From positions 6,262,001-6,326,000 of the forward strand of contig NZ_CP059724.1 in assembly GCF_022369515.1 (NCBI RefSeq): a stretch of 64,000 bases of DNA. The letters are read 5' to 3'. The notes under the pieces are model-generated. The model was not told the origin of the DNA, ran no database searches, and was given only the letters and a program-made list of their open reading frames with translations. A program made the translations under genes and the position numbers. Below are positions 43,472 through 52,256 of this stretch, in pieces. The stretch is from Paenibacillus sp. 19GGS1-52 (GTDB lineage Bacteria; Bacillota; Bacilli; Paenibacillales; Paenibacillaceae). Positions within the stretch are counted from its first letter, which is position 1; every line of letters starts with the position of its first letter.

Positions 43472-43512
43472 TCATTTTCTTTTCAAAGCGTGAGATATTT
43501 CATTTTCTTTTC
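43472..43512 (-). promoter_or_regulatory. 13-bp direct repeat upstream of the gln promoter, putative GlnL sites
   Basis: GAAAAGAAAATGA occurs twice on the minus strand (43512-43500 and 43484-43472), 28 bp apart, just upstream of the -35 box. A direct repeat at this place is typical for an activating response regulator. B. subtilis GlnL also binds direct repeats, though of a different word (TTTTGT). Assignment to GlnL is inference. Confidence 0.5.
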
Positions 43513-43569
43513 GCTCCGATTAATGTTTTTTATCAATTCGTTGTAACTTTTCATGACATTATGTCTCCA

Positions 43570-43618
43570 AATACAAAAAAAACGAGTAACGCCCCAAAGT
43601 AGGTCGTTACCCGTTTCT
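43570..43618 (-). terminator. Intrinsic terminator of the DUF47-pit operon
   Basis: On the minus strand ACGGGTAACG pairs with CGTTACTCGT (one mismatch), followed by TTTTTTTG. It separates pit from the gln promoter region. Confidence 0.88.
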
Positions 43619-43656
43619 CTTAGAAAAAGTATAAAGGCTAACATTGTTCAGCCTTC

Positions 43657-44649
43657 TTAGAATATGATCTTAAATATGACTCCGGCCAGCACCGCGCTGA
43701 GTGGAATCGTTATAAACCAGGTAATTACAATCCGTCCGGCTAATCCCCATTTCACTGCAGAAAAGCGTTTGGCGGAACCTACACCCAGAATGGCAGAAGT
43801 GATGGCATGCGTTGTACTAACTGGCAGATTCAACAGCGTGGCCGAGAAAATAACAGATGCTCCTGAGATATCCGCTGCAAAACCGTTGATCGGCTCGATT
43901 TTGAAAATCTTCGTGCCCATCGTCTTAATGATCTTCCAGCCCCCAATAGAGGTACCAAGCGCCATCGAAGTAGCCGCTGCAATCTTAACCCACAGTGGAA
44001 CTACATCCATCGATTTCAAATGGCCTGAGGTAACCAAGGCAAAGGTGATAATCCCCATCGCCTTCTGGGCATCATTCGTCCCATGTGTAAAGGATTGAAG
44101 CGCAGCTGTAAGAATCTGCATCGAACGGAAGCCTTTATTCACTGTATGCGGACTTTTCTTGGCGAAGATCCACTTCAGGATGGTCATTATTATATAACCT
44201 ACAGCAAATGCAATCAGCGGGGATAGAATAAGCCCCTCGACAATTTCAATAAAACCACTCCAGTTGATGTGGGCCGATCCGGCGCCAACATAAACTGCAC
44301 CAGCCAGCGCACCAATCAAAGCATGGGATGAGGAAGAAGGAATTCCGAACCACCAGGTGACCAGATTCCAGATAATCGCCGCGATCAGCGTTGCAATCAC
44401 GATATTAATTCCGTTATCCAGCAAGGTTGGATCGGTAATGCTTCCACCAATCTTTTTGGCTACGCCTGTAAAGAGCAAGGCTCCGATAAAGTTCATAGAG
44501 GCAGCCATAACAATAGCCGTGCGTGGCTTAAGTGCCCGCGTGGAAACTGAGGTAGCGATTGCATTAGCCGTATCATGGAACCCATTGATGAAATCGAACG
44601 CAAGTGCGAGAAAAACAACAAAACCTATCATAAATAATGATGTTTCCAT
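43657..44649 (-). CDS. pit: Low-affinity inorganic phosphate transporter, PiT family
   Basis: 330 aa, about 10 membrane helices. The duplicated PiT signatures are present: GFHDTANAIATSVSTRAL near the N terminus and FTHGTNDAQKAMGI in the second half, plus VSTTHAITSAILGVG. It cotransports phosphate (as metal-phosphate) with protons. The ATG is preceded by AAGGGGCCCAGGAAT. It lies 14 nt behind the DUF47 gene, the regular partner of Pit transporters in Firmicutes. Confidence 0.92.
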   Translation of the reverse strand: METSLFMIGFVVFLALAFDFINGFHDTANAIATSVSTRALKPRTAIVMAASMNFIGALLFTGVAKKIGGSITDPTLLDNGINIVIATLIAAIIWNLVTWWFGIPSSSSHALIGALAGAVYVGAGSAHINWSGFIEIVEGLILSPLIAFAVGYIIMTILKWIFAKKSPHTVNKGFRSMQILTAALQSFTHGTNDAQKAMGIITFALVTSGHLKSMDVVPLWVKIAAATSMALGTSIGGWKIIKTMGTKIFKIEPINGFAADISGASVIFSATLLNLPVSTTHAITSAILGVGSAKRFSAVKWGLAGRIVITWFITIPLSAVLAGVIFKIIF

Positions 44650-44662
44650 ATTCCTGGGCCCC

Positions 44663-45280
44663 TTATGAGTTACGCATGATGATCGATTCCAGCATGTTGG
44701 CTACGTCTTCACATTTATCCGTGGTCGTCTCCAACCGCTCATACAACTCTTTGCGCTTAATGAGCTCAATAGGGTCTTTTACTTTTTCAAACAAGGCTTT
44801 AGTACAAATACGCAGCACATCATCACCTTGGTTCTCTAGTTCATTCAGACGGATCGTATACTCACGAATGGCCAACAGCTTCTTCTGGGAGAGCAGATGA
44901 ATCGCTTTTTGGATTTCATAGGCGCACTGCCGAAGAATCTCCGCGAACTGCATAATATATTCATCCGCTTCCAGCAGGTTATACATATAGAAACGTGAGG
45001 CTGAAGCCTCCAGGCCATCCATGACATCATCCATGCTGGTAATCAAATCCATAATGTCGTCACGTTCGAGTGGCGTAATGAATGTCTTGTTCAATTCCTT
45101 AATCACCGTATGCGTGTAAGTATCGCATTGGTTCTCGTACACCTTCATTTGTGTGGCGAATTTCTCCACATTATTACGAAGATCGCTTATATTCTGGGCA
45201 AAGTAATCCGCAGCTTGGACAATCGTATCCGCCATATTTTCCAGCGTCTCAAAGAATATGTCCTTTTTTCTCAACTTCAT
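44663..45280 (-). CDS. DUF47 family PhoU-like protein (YkaA type)
   Basis: 205 aa from the ATG at 45278-45280, which has GAAGGGG at good distance; the frame extends six codons further without a site. All-helical PhoU-like protein with the conserved LNKTFITPLERDDIMDLITS, then MDDVMDGLEA, containing the E/DxxxD metal-binding set. In Bacillales it is regularly coupled to pit and thought to modulate phosphate uptake. First gene of a two-gene operon. Confidence 0.9.
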   Translation of the reverse strand: MKLRKKDIFFETLENMADTIVQAADYFAQNISDLRNNVEKFATQMKVYENQCDTYTHTVIKELNKTFITPLERDDIMDLITSMDDVMDGLEASASRFYMYNLLEADEYIMQFAEILRQCAYEIQKAIHLLSQKKLLAIREYTIRLNELENQGDDVLRICTKALFEKVKDPIELIKRKELYERLETTTDKCEDVANMLESIIMRNS

Positions 45281-45483
45281 TGTTTTAAACCCCTTCACAT
45301 AAAATTACCGTGATAACTCGAAGTCACCCATATGTAAAAAGCATGAAAATGAATGACAACCCCTGTTATCTTATCATATTCGTACAAGGGATAGAAGCAA
45401 AAGAAACGAACTTTTTACGCCTTATTAACAATTCCCTGTATCCAGGAAAATAATCATGTATTCCGCTTCGTTGTTAATATTCC

Positions 45484-46575
45484 CTAAGTTGTACTTTCTG
45501 TCTGGCTATACACTACATGACTGCTAAAAGAAGGTGAATTAGGGACAATGAGAATATGAGTTATACCAGGGTACATAAAAACCTCTTTTCCATCCTTCAC
45601 GAACCTAATCACATCATCCGGCTGGCGCGACCACCTGCCCTTGATGACCTGTCCGCGCTGAAAGAGCAGTGCCTCTCCACCCAACTCCACATCAACTTGA
45701 AGTCTGCCCACATCGTCGAGCACTTTATGATCTGCACCCATCACTATAACATTGGCAGCTTCCACCGGATTGTCGTTATTGAGATCCAAATGTGGTTTAC
45801 CATTCACTAGGCGCTGGTAGGTACGCCGCTCCGTATCATATTTGTAGCCAACGGTATAGCTCTTCAGCAGAAAGTTCACACTGAACTCTTGCGCCGTTTC
45901 TCCGTCTGTAGGTATGTAATCAGGATTGTTAAACAGATATCCAGGAACTGCAGTATCCTCTGCGAATCCCAGCTTCTGTGCACCTTCCCGAAGCTTCGCT
46001 GAATTGCTGTATAGATTATGCGGCGCTTTGCGGGTCTTATCCCGCCAGAAGTACGCTCCAGCACGACCAATTTCGTCCATATCCTCTTTCTTCTGCTTTT
46101 GCAAAATAGCGTACGCTGCCGGACTGCCCCCGGCATGTACGGTTATACCGCCATAGCTCTCGCCAATATCGAGCAGATAAGGTCGGATGCTGCGGATCGG
46201 GCCGATCTTAACGATCCCGGGATGGCTTTGAAAAATCCCGATGAGCCGTGTAATCCCGCCTTCCGCAAGAACCTCATACAGAATATCCGCTTCACTTATA
46301 CCGGATTGCGGCCGAGCCGCAGGGGCATTATTAATCATAATGGATAAAGGACGAGGAAGTGTTGCTTCAGTAACCGGAAGCCCTGTTAAAGTTGATACGA
46401 ATGGCGTCGAAGGCACCACTGTAGGTAATGGCAGGCTTGAAACCGTTGGCTGCGGAACCATCGTAGGCTCGCTCGTTGGTGCAAGAACCTCAACAGCCTC
46501 CTTTGACCCACAGGCAGAAAGCAGCAAAGTCATAAGCAGAATACCGGATATAAGACGGGAAGAAGATCGTTTCAT
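45484..46575 (-). CDS. yerB: DUF3048 lipoprotein YerB
   Basis: 363 aa. Signal peptide with lipobox LLSAC (Cys22), a Thr/Pro/Val-rich linker (about 25-60) and the DUF3048 domains: RPLSIMINNAPAARPQSGIS, then ADILYEVLAEGGITRLIGIF and VKIGPIRSIRPY. The family is anchored to the outer membrane face; function unknown. AGGAGGAAC precedes the start. Directly upstream is a duplicated leader repeat (46585-46745). In B. subtilis yerB lies beside yerC; here they are 12 kb apart. Confidence 0.9.
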   Translation of the reverse strand: MKRSSSRLISGILLMTLLLSACGSKEAVEVLAPTSEPTMVPQPTVSSLPLPTVVPSTPFVSTLTGLPVTEATLPRPLSIMINNAPAARPQSGISEADILYEVLAEGGITRLIGIFQSHPGIVKIGPIRSIRPYLLDIGESYGGITVHAGGSPAAYAILQKQKKEDMDEIGRAGAYFWRDKTRKAPHNLYSNSAKLREGAQKLGFAEDTAVPGYLFNNPDYIPTDGETAQEFSVNFLLKSYTVGYKYDTERRTYQRLVNGKPHLDLNNDNPVEAANVIVMGADHKVLDDVGRLQVDVELGGEALLFQRGQVIKGRWSRQPDDVIRFVKDGKEVFMYPGITHILIVPNSPSFSSHVVYSQTESTT

Positions 46576-46584
46576 AAACTTTTG

Positions 46585-46745
46585 TTCCTCCTAAAATTTT
46601 ATGGAGCTTAACCTCCACTGAGTTGCTTCGCAATAGAACTACTTCGTAAGCATATTCTAAGTTTTGTGAGCATTACTTCTTGAATTGGCTTCGTACAAAA
46701 CTACTTCGAAAGCATACTCTAAGTTTTGTGAGCTTAGCAGATGGC
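46585..46745 (-). repeat. Leader repeat upstream of yerB (two units)
   Basis: In gene direction the unit CTCACAAAACTTAGAGTATG / CTTTCGAAGTAGTTTTGTAC / GAAG occurs twice, the second time as CTCACAAAACTTAGAATATG / CTTACGAAGTAGTTCTATTG / CGAAG. ACAAAACT pairs with AGTTTTGT in the first unit. It ends GCTCCATAAAATTTTAGGAGG, the ribosome binding site of yerB. Shared words occur upstream of the cupin and yerC genes. Confidence 0.7.
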
Positions 46746-46805
46746 TTCTTCCATTTAATCACAGCCTGTCCCATTTGTCTTGATCCTGTTGTCCCTATCC
46801 ATATT

Positions 46806-46845
46806 AAAACAGGGTACAGCCCGTTATTATCCGGCTGCACCCTGC
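46806..46845 (-). terminator. Intrinsic terminator of the dioxygenase gene
   Basis: CAGGGTGCAGCC pairs with GGGCTGTACCCTG on the minus strand, followed by TTTTAAT. Confidence 0.85.
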
Positions 46846-46859
46846 GATATGATATCTAA

Positions 46860-47636
46860 TTAGTCTAACATCCAGCAATTCAGGCTAAGCGTTCCGTATT
46901 GATAGGCCTGAATCATCAGTTGCGCGCGCTTGCCTTCATCCGCCGTTCCCATGGCATAGAAGAGCGGTACAAAATGTTCTCTTCCGTATGAGGGGACAGC
47001 ATTGCGCGCGTGTGGCGCCCTTGCCTCATACGCAAAAAGTGTAGGTAAGTCCCAAGTTTGCAATCTTTCCGCAATCCAGGCATCGAAGTCCTGCGCCCAT
47101 ACTTCAGGCTGATCCTTGTCACTAAGCAGCCGCAGATTGTGGACCAGACCTCCGCTTCCGATAAAGAGTATTCCTTCATCGCGCAGCGGAGCCAACATCC
47201 GACCGATGTTGTATTGCTCTTCAGGAGATCGCAAAGAATCAACGGATAAAGATACCACTGGAATATCTGCTTGCGGGAACATCTTCTGCAGAATGACCCA
47301 GACTCCGTGATCTAACCCACGTCCCAATACAGGCTGAGAAAATAAATTGTTACTCTTAAAGAGTTCGGAAATCTTGCGACTGAGTACAGGATCGCCCGGG
47401 GCGGGATAGGTCAGCGTGTACATTTCTTCGGGAAACCCGTAGAAATCATGCAGTGTCTCGTGCTTGGCGTCTACCGTTAGCAGTTGTTCCGGACAATCCC
47501 AATGTGCCGAGAACACTACAATTCCACGAGGCACTCCAAGATCTTGACCTAGCCGCTCCAGAAAACGGGTATACTCGTTATCCTCAAGGGCGAGCAATGG
47601 GGAACCATGCGCGATAAAAAATGCCGGTAATTTCAT
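46860..47636 (-). CDS. DODA-type extradiol dioxygenase (class III)
   Basis: 258 aa from the ATG at 47634-47636 (GGAGGTTGGCATCG upstream). It belongs to the YgiD/4,5-DOPA dioxygenase group: IAHGSP (His10), FSAHWD (His45), a central LDHGVW and a late ARNAVPSYGREHFVP with the last His. These bind a single metal and cleave or convert catechol-type compounds; the true substrate in bacteria is often unclear. Single gene followed by a terminator. Confidence 0.88.
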   Translation of the reverse strand: MKLPAFFIAHGSPLLALEDNEYTRFLERLGQDLGVPRGIVVFSAHWDCPEQLLTVDAKHETLHDFYGFPEEMYTLTYPAPGDPVLSRKISELFKSNNLFSQPVLGRGLDHGVWVILQKMFPQADIPVVSLSVDSLRSPEEQYNIGRMLAPLRDEGILFIGSGGLVHNLRLLSDKDQPEVWAQDFDAWIAERLQTWDLPTLFAYEARAPHARNAVPSYGREHFVPLFYAMGTADEGKRAQLMIQAYQYGTLSLNCWMLD

Positions 47637-47722
47637 CGATGCCAACCTCCATAACCCAGTATATGGTGAGCACCTTTATTTTACCGCTTCTTTCGTATTA
47701 ATGCGAGTGGTAGACAAGCCTC

Positions 47723-48553
47723 TTAGATCATCCAATTTTGCCATTCCTCCTGCTGGTGCTCCTGCTGGTTCATCCACTCTCTCGTCCGCTTAAGCAGCTG
47801 TACTTGGGCCGGGCCCGATGAGTAGGTATGATCGGCTTGAAAAATGATTTCTTTGTCACAGCGCCCCTCAGGTCGTGTCCAGAATAACTTCTGGTAGAGA
47901 AAAGCATAATCGACCGGAATGACATCGTCAGAGGTTCCGTGAATCACCAATATATCTCCACTGAATTTAGAGGCTTCCTGAAACGGCTGAAAGGCTGCCA
48001 GAGAGTTAAAGTACACTGGTGTGAACAAGTAGCCCGCATGATCAGCAGAACCGCTCTTCACGGAGCGATCATACGCATCCCGTCCCACTATCTTTACGAT
48101 ATCATTAAAAGGATAACCTACGGCAGACCATAACACGAGATTCTTTACTCGGCGGTCACGGACACCTGTCAAGAGCGCAACTGCTCCGCCCAGACTATGG
48201 CCGATCAGAGTTACACGCTGGGGATCAATATCGGCGGAGCTAATTCCATAATCGAGCACCGTACGGGTCTGAGCAATCATAGATTCCATATCCTCGGTGC
48301 CATAATTGCCGCTGCTCTCTCCGCAGCCAATATAATCAAACCGAATGACCATATATCCGTCTTCTGCCAGCTCACGGGCAGCCTTGACAAAAATCCGGTC
48401 TGCGCCAATACGGTTGCCTACAAAGCCATGGCAGATAACGGCCAATGGTACTCTATCCTTGCAGCGTCCGGAAGTCCCTTTTTCTTTAATTGGGTAATGT
48501 ATGCTTGCAGTCAATTCTTCTCGGTTATGCCGGATTATGATATTCCGTTCCAT
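47723..48553 (-). CDS. Alpha/beta hydrolase (serine hydrolase)
   Basis: 276 aa, cytoplasmic. Nucleophile elbow GHSLGG with Ser120, oxyanion region CHGFVGNR, acidic residue in HGTSDDVIP (about Asp210) and His242 in ADHTYS complete the triad. It resembles the dienelactone-hydrolase-like and feruloyl-esterase-like group with a cap segment (about 145-190). Probable esterase or acyl hydrolase, substrate unknown. Strong AAGGAGG site. No partner in the neighbourhood. Confidence 0.87.
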   Translation of the reverse strand: MERNIIIRHNREELTASIHYPIKEKGTSGRCKDRVPLAVICHGFVGNRIGADRIFVKAARELAEDGYMVIRFDYIGCGESSGNYGTEDMESMIAQTRTVLDYGISSADIDPQRVTLIGHSLGGAVALLTGVRDRRVKNLVLWSAVGYPFNDIVKIVGRDAYDRSVKSGSADHAGYLFTPVYFNSLAAFQPFQEASKFSGDILVIHGTSDDVIPVDYAFLYQKLFWTRPEGRCDKEIIFQADHTYSSGPAQVQLLKRTREWMNQQEHQQEEWQNWMI

Positions 48554-48685
48554 TGCCGTATCCTCCTTATAATGGTAGATTATTTCAATTTAATATAATT
48601 CCGATTAATTTAGTATGGATTATATCTTTATTATACGGTTTACGATATTATTGTCAACAAGCTACGGCTATTTTCAAGTCATGCT

Positions 48686-48718
48686 AAAGACCCCTTTCGT
48701 TCCTGAGAACAAAAGGGG
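48686..48718 (-). terminator. Intrinsic terminator of the small acidic protein gene
   Basis: GGCCCCTTTTG pairs with CGAAAGGGGTC on the minus strand, followed by TTTAG. Confidence 0.75.
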
Positions 48719-48739
48719 CCGCGAATGCGAAAGCTTCAA

Positions 48740-48943
48740 TCAGTCGTAGCTATCGTGAAACATATCATGGGTTTTCTGTCTGCCTTCCCAATCCTTCAGC
48801 CATTCCTCTGGGGACCCCGCTTTAGAGTCCCATAAGCTGAAGCCATCCGAATTGCCCCAATCTCCCACTACATTGGTTGGTGCAGGCTCGAAGCCGTCGC
48901 CCATGAATTTTCCTGGCTCTTCTCTTTTATCCTCATGTTCCAT
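48740..48943 (-). CDS. Small acidic protein of unknown function
   Basis: 67 aa from the ATG at 48941-48943, preceded by GGCAGGGAGCGTT. Sequence is hydrophilic, acidic and rich in Gly/Asp/Trp (GDWGNSDGFSLWD, EEWLKDWEGRQKTHD). No cysteine pair, no helix of membrane type. It has a proper ribosome binding site and a terminator, so it is likely real. No family recognised. Confidence 0.6.
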   Translation of the reverse strand: MEHEDKREEPGKFMGDGFEPAPTNVVGDWGNSDGFSLWDSKAGSPEEWLKDWEGRQKTHDMFHDSYD

Positions 48944-49125
48944 AACGCTCCCTGCCTTTCCCAAAGCTATATTTAACAAGCAACAACATTATCAGTGTTC
49001 ACTCTTATATAAGGATTATGCATTAGGAATTGAAATCCATCTCCTTGCACAGAGTTGCCATGCAAACGTATACTCTAGGTTAAAGAGTATTTCGATTAAC
49101 AATAATGGAGGTTTATATCTACACT

Positions 49126-49788
49126 ATGAAAGCTAAAGAAATGATAAAAGAAAACAACACACTGCGCGAACAGATGACGCCCTTTAACCGGTCGTATTTT
49201 GAAGATATGATCATTGCCATGCGAGCCAGCCGTGTGGACTCCATTCAGGCAGAAGAATTGCTGCTGGATGCCGCAAAGCACCTGCTGCGAGAGCAGCGTA
49301 AGGGCAAAAACGCCAAGCAGACGTTCGGAGAGAAACCCGAGGATTATTTCAGAGAAATTATGAGCAGCAATCCCGCACGTCCCATACGAAGCAAACTGAA
49401 TTATTACTTCATGATCCCTACAACAGCCCTAACTTGCTTCTTCGGCATTTTGGCAATTGCCGGACTGTTATCAGAGTGGAGCAGTGGCTCAACAGGTATT
49501 TTTGGCAAAATCAGTCTCTTTACTATCATTGCAGTAGGTGTAGGTTCCATAATATTAATTGAGTTGCTGATGAGATGGATGAAATCATTGGCAGACGACG
49601 ACGCCCCCAAACCTAAATCCTTCGATATCAAAGGACTTGGGATCTACATCGGAATCGTAGTCATCGCAGTCTTTGCTGGAAAGTTTCTCGATGCACTATT
49701 TCCGATCATCATAATCTCCCCGTGGGTAAGCCTGATTCTCTGCCTTGTCGGAGGGGGATTTCTAAAGTTTATATTTCTCAAGAAGTAG
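49126..49788 (+). CDS. Membrane protein of DUF1129-like type
   Basis: 220 aa from the ATG at 49126; an ATG at 49105 in the same frame would include the GGAGG site itself, so I prefer the inner one, although spacing is long. A soluble helical N-terminal part (SYFEDMIIAMRASRVDSIQA, then EELLLDAAKHLLREQRKG) precedes four membrane helices. The order fits DUF1129-type proteins, function unknown. It precedes a secreted protein gene by 38 nt and both end at the terminator at 50774. Confidence 0.65.
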   Translation: MKAKEMIKENNTLREQMTPFNRSYFEDMIIAMRASRVDSIQAEELLLDAAKHLLREQRKGKNAKQTFGEKPEDYFREIMSSNPARPIRSKLNYYFMIPTTALTCFFGILAIAGLLSEWSSGSTGIFGKISLFTIIAVGVGSIILIELLMRWMKSLADDDAPKPKSFDIKGLGIYIGIVVIAVFAGKFLDALFPIIIISPWVSLILCLVGGGFLKFIFLKK

Positions 49789-49825
49789 ATTTATAATCTA
49801 TTCCAATAGACAGGAGGCCATTTGC

Positions 49826-50773
49826 ATGAACAAGAAGCAATCTATTCTTTGCACCACGATAGCTGCACTGCTGATGCTGCAGACAGGGCTAGTAGGGGCA
49901 AGCCATGCTGAGGCTGCTGTCAGTCCGCCTACGAATAGCGCTGGTGTATCGGCACTAACAGCCAACAGTACTCATGCCGAAGCCGTCTACAAGGCTGCCT
50001 TGCCACTGTTATCCTCTTCTGCCAAGCTGCCTCAAGCCATTAAGTACTTGAACGCGAATATGTATGCCGTGGGCTCGTACCATTCGACTCAGTTGACACT
50101 GAAGCTGGAGAACCTGCACAAGGCTGCACTGAAAGCTTGGGAAAGTAAGTTCAGCACTAGCGAGGTTCAGCGGAGTCTGACCTCCATTTATAAGGCAGGG
50201 GTAAGTATGAGTAGGCTTGCCGAAAGTACAAAAGACGCTTCATTGCGTACCTTGCTACAAAGTGCCGACGAGAGCGGATATAAGCTTGAGACTGCTGAAG
50301 GTTCTTTTTTTCCAGTAATTGATTACGGAGCTTACCGCAAATATAAATTGTATGTTACGAAGGACGTCAGTGATTACATTACGATAATGGCTACAGAATC
50401 CACCCTTCCGTCCTCCAAGGATAACGGACTCATTATTGCCTGGACCGAGGTAGCTGCACGAGCGTTGTCCCAGGAGAAATTTATCCGGAATTATCCGAGC
50501 TCCAACCGTATTTCGGCAGTAAAGTCCTTATATGCTATGTATGTAGCCAACACCTTCTACGGTCAAAATAACACTCCGCTATTTCATTATGATAATTTGG
50601 AGATGGATTTGGAGGCTCAGAAAGCCTATATCGGAATTCTGACCAAGGATAGCAGCAACAGCCCATTTTTGCAGAAGCTTGAAGGCTTCATGAAGCTGTT
50701 GAAGGAGAATGGCTATAAATCAGATGATCAGGTCAAGGCATATCTGGACAAAGAAGTGCCTCTTACAAATTAA
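49826..50773 (+). CDS. Secreted protein of unknown function
   Basis: 315 aa with a clear signal peptide (hydrophobic 8-24, cleavage after SHA at about 29). The mature part is helical and rich in Ala/Ser/Lys/Leu; conserved-looking segments such as WTEVAARALSQEKFIRNYPS carry no known motif. AGGAGG is 7 nt before the ATG. It lies 38 nt behind the DUF1129-like gene, probably in one transcript. No anchor motif, so it would be released or wall-associated. Confidence 0.65.
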   Translation: MNKKQSILCTTIAALLMLQTGLVGASHAEAAVSPPTNSAGVSALTANSTHAEAVYKAALPLLSSSAKLPQAIKYLNANMYAVGSYHSTQLTLKLENLHKAALKAWESKFSTSEVQRSLTSIYKAGVSMSRLAESTKDASLRTLLQSADESGYKLETAEGSFFPVIDYGAYRKYKLYVTKDVSDYITIMATESTLPSSKDNGLIIAWTEVAARALSQEKFIRNYPSSNRISAVKSLYAMYVANTFYGQNNTPLFHYDNLEMDLEAQKAYIGILTKDSSNSPFLQKLEGFMKLLKENGYKSDDQVKAYLDKEVPLTN

Positions 50774-50814
50774 CAAAAAAGCGCCTCTCCTTCATCAGGA
50801 GAGGCGCTTTTTTG
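50774..50814. terminator. Bidirectional terminator between the secreted-protein gene and ilvA
   Basis: AAAAAAGCGCCTCTCC and GGAGAGGCGCTTTTTT form a perfect 16-bp stem with an 8-nt loop. A and T runs on both sides let it serve both convergent genes. Confidence 0.95.
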
Positions 50815-50835
50815 ATATTAGGGCTGTATAAGAGA

Positions 50836-52104
50836 TTAAATAAGCATATTAAAGAGGTTCATATCCTTGTTGATCTCCACATAATCTACACCTTTTTCCT
50901 TCATCCGCTCGACGAGCGGGGCGTAGGATTCCTTGGATAGCAGCTCGATGCCAACAAGTGCCGGCCCGTTCTCCTTATCATGCTTCTTGGTATACTCGAA
51001 GCGGGTGATATCATCATCAGGTCCCAGCACCTCAGCCAGAAATTCACGCAACGCGCCTGCCCGTTGTGGAAAGTTGATCATGAAGTAATGCTTTAAACCT
51101 TCATAAATAAGCGAGCGCTCCTTGATCTCTTGCATGCGGTCAATATCGTTGTTGCCACCACTGACGATACAGACAACCGTTTTGCCAAGGATTTGTTCAC
51201 GGTACATATCCAGCGCGGCAACGGGCAAAGCACCCGCGGGTTCAACAACAATTGCGTTCTCGTTATACAGCTCCAGAATCGTAGTACAGACCTTTCCTTC
51301 CGGTACTTTAACCACATCATCCAGAAAACGTGAGCATATATCGAAGGTCAACCCACCCACACGCTTCACGGCAGCACCATCGACGAATTTGTTGATCTCC
51401 TTCAGTGTTACCACTTCTCCACGCTGCAATGCTTCGCTCATGGAAGCCGCGCCTAGGGGCTCGACTCCAATAATCTGGGTCGCAGGGCTAACCGTCTTCA
51501 TGTAGGTGGCAACCCCAGCGGCTAGACCACCCCCGCCAATGGTCACGAATACGTAATCTGCTGGAATATCTAGACTTTCCATAACCTCCATTGCAATCGT
51601 TCCGTTGCCTGCAATAATTCGTGGTTCATCGAACGGGTGGATCAACGTCATGCTATGGTCGATACAAGCCTGCAGTGCTTCCTCATAGGCGTCATCGAAG
51701 GTGTCACCCTTCAGAATAACCTCAACCTGCTCACCGCCAAACCGCCGGACCTGCTTCACCTTTTGGTTAGGGGTCGTACTTGGCATATAGACCTTGCCTT
51801 TAATACCTAGTGCTTTGCAAGAATAGGCAACACCCTGTGCATGGTTACCTGCACTTGCGCAGACAATCCCTTTGGCTCTATCCTCTGCGGACAGACTGCG
51901 AATCATATTGTAAGCACCACGGATTTTGAATGAACGGACAATCTGCAGATCCTCACGCTTCAAAAAAACATTGCAGCCATATTTGGCCGACAATACTGCG
52001 TCACGCTGCAGTGGAGTCCGGACAATGACCTCCCGCAGCACATGATGGGCCCGCACGATGTCTTCCATTCCTACAATCCGGCCTTCGCCTTCTCTCATAT
52101 TCAT
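50836..52104 (-). CDS. ilvA: Threonine ammonia-lyase (threonine dehydratase) IlvA
   Basis: 422 aa PLP enzyme converting threonine to 2-oxobutanoate, first step of isoleucine synthesis. Schiff-base Lys60 in VRSFKIRGAYN, substrate loop SAGNHAQG, phosphate-binding glycine loop TIGGGGLAAG, and VSGGNND near the end of the catalytic domain. The C-terminal ACT-like domain (about 335-422) is of the single-copy type found in B. subtilis IlvA (same length). It stands alone, away from an ilv-leu operon. No T-box could be recognised in the short upstream gap. Confidence 0.93.
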   Translation of the reverse strand: MNMREGEGRIVGMEDIVRAHHVLREVIVRTPLQRDAVLSAKYGCNVFLKREDLQIVRSFKIRGAYNMIRSLSAEDRAKGIVCASAGNHAQGVAYSCKALGIKGKVYMPSTTPNQKVKQVRRFGGEQVEVILKGDTFDDAYEEALQACIDHSMTLIHPFDEPRIIAGNGTIAMEVMESLDIPADYVFVTIGGGGLAAGVATYMKTVSPATQIIGVEPLGAASMSEALQRGEVVTLKEINKFVDGAAVKRVGGLTFDICSRFLDDVVKVPEGKVCTTILELYNENAIVVEPAGALPVAALDMYREQILGKTVVCIVSGGNNDIDRMQEIKERSLIYEGLKHYFMINFPQRAGALREFLAEVLGPDDDITRFEYTKKHDKENGPALVGIELLSKESYAPLVERMKEKGVDYVEINKDMNLFNMLI

Positions 52105-52192
52105 ATCGCCTCACTGTCTCTATCTAATCATTTCGCTTCTTGTAACATACTCTTCCGCGGACATTTTTTCAAGCATTGTCCTCCACACACAA

Positions 52193-52232
52193 TACAAAAC
52201 CGGCCTTAACTGCTGCTAGCAGCAAGACCGGC
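52193..52232 (-). terminator. Intrinsic terminator of the second chemoreceptor gene
   Basis: AAGCCGGTCTTGCTGC pairs with GCAGTTAAGGCCGG on the minus strand, then TTTTG. The inner part GCTGC-ta-GCAGC is exact. Confidence 0.8.
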
Positions 52233-52256
52233 TTAACAGAATCTATATTCATTAAC

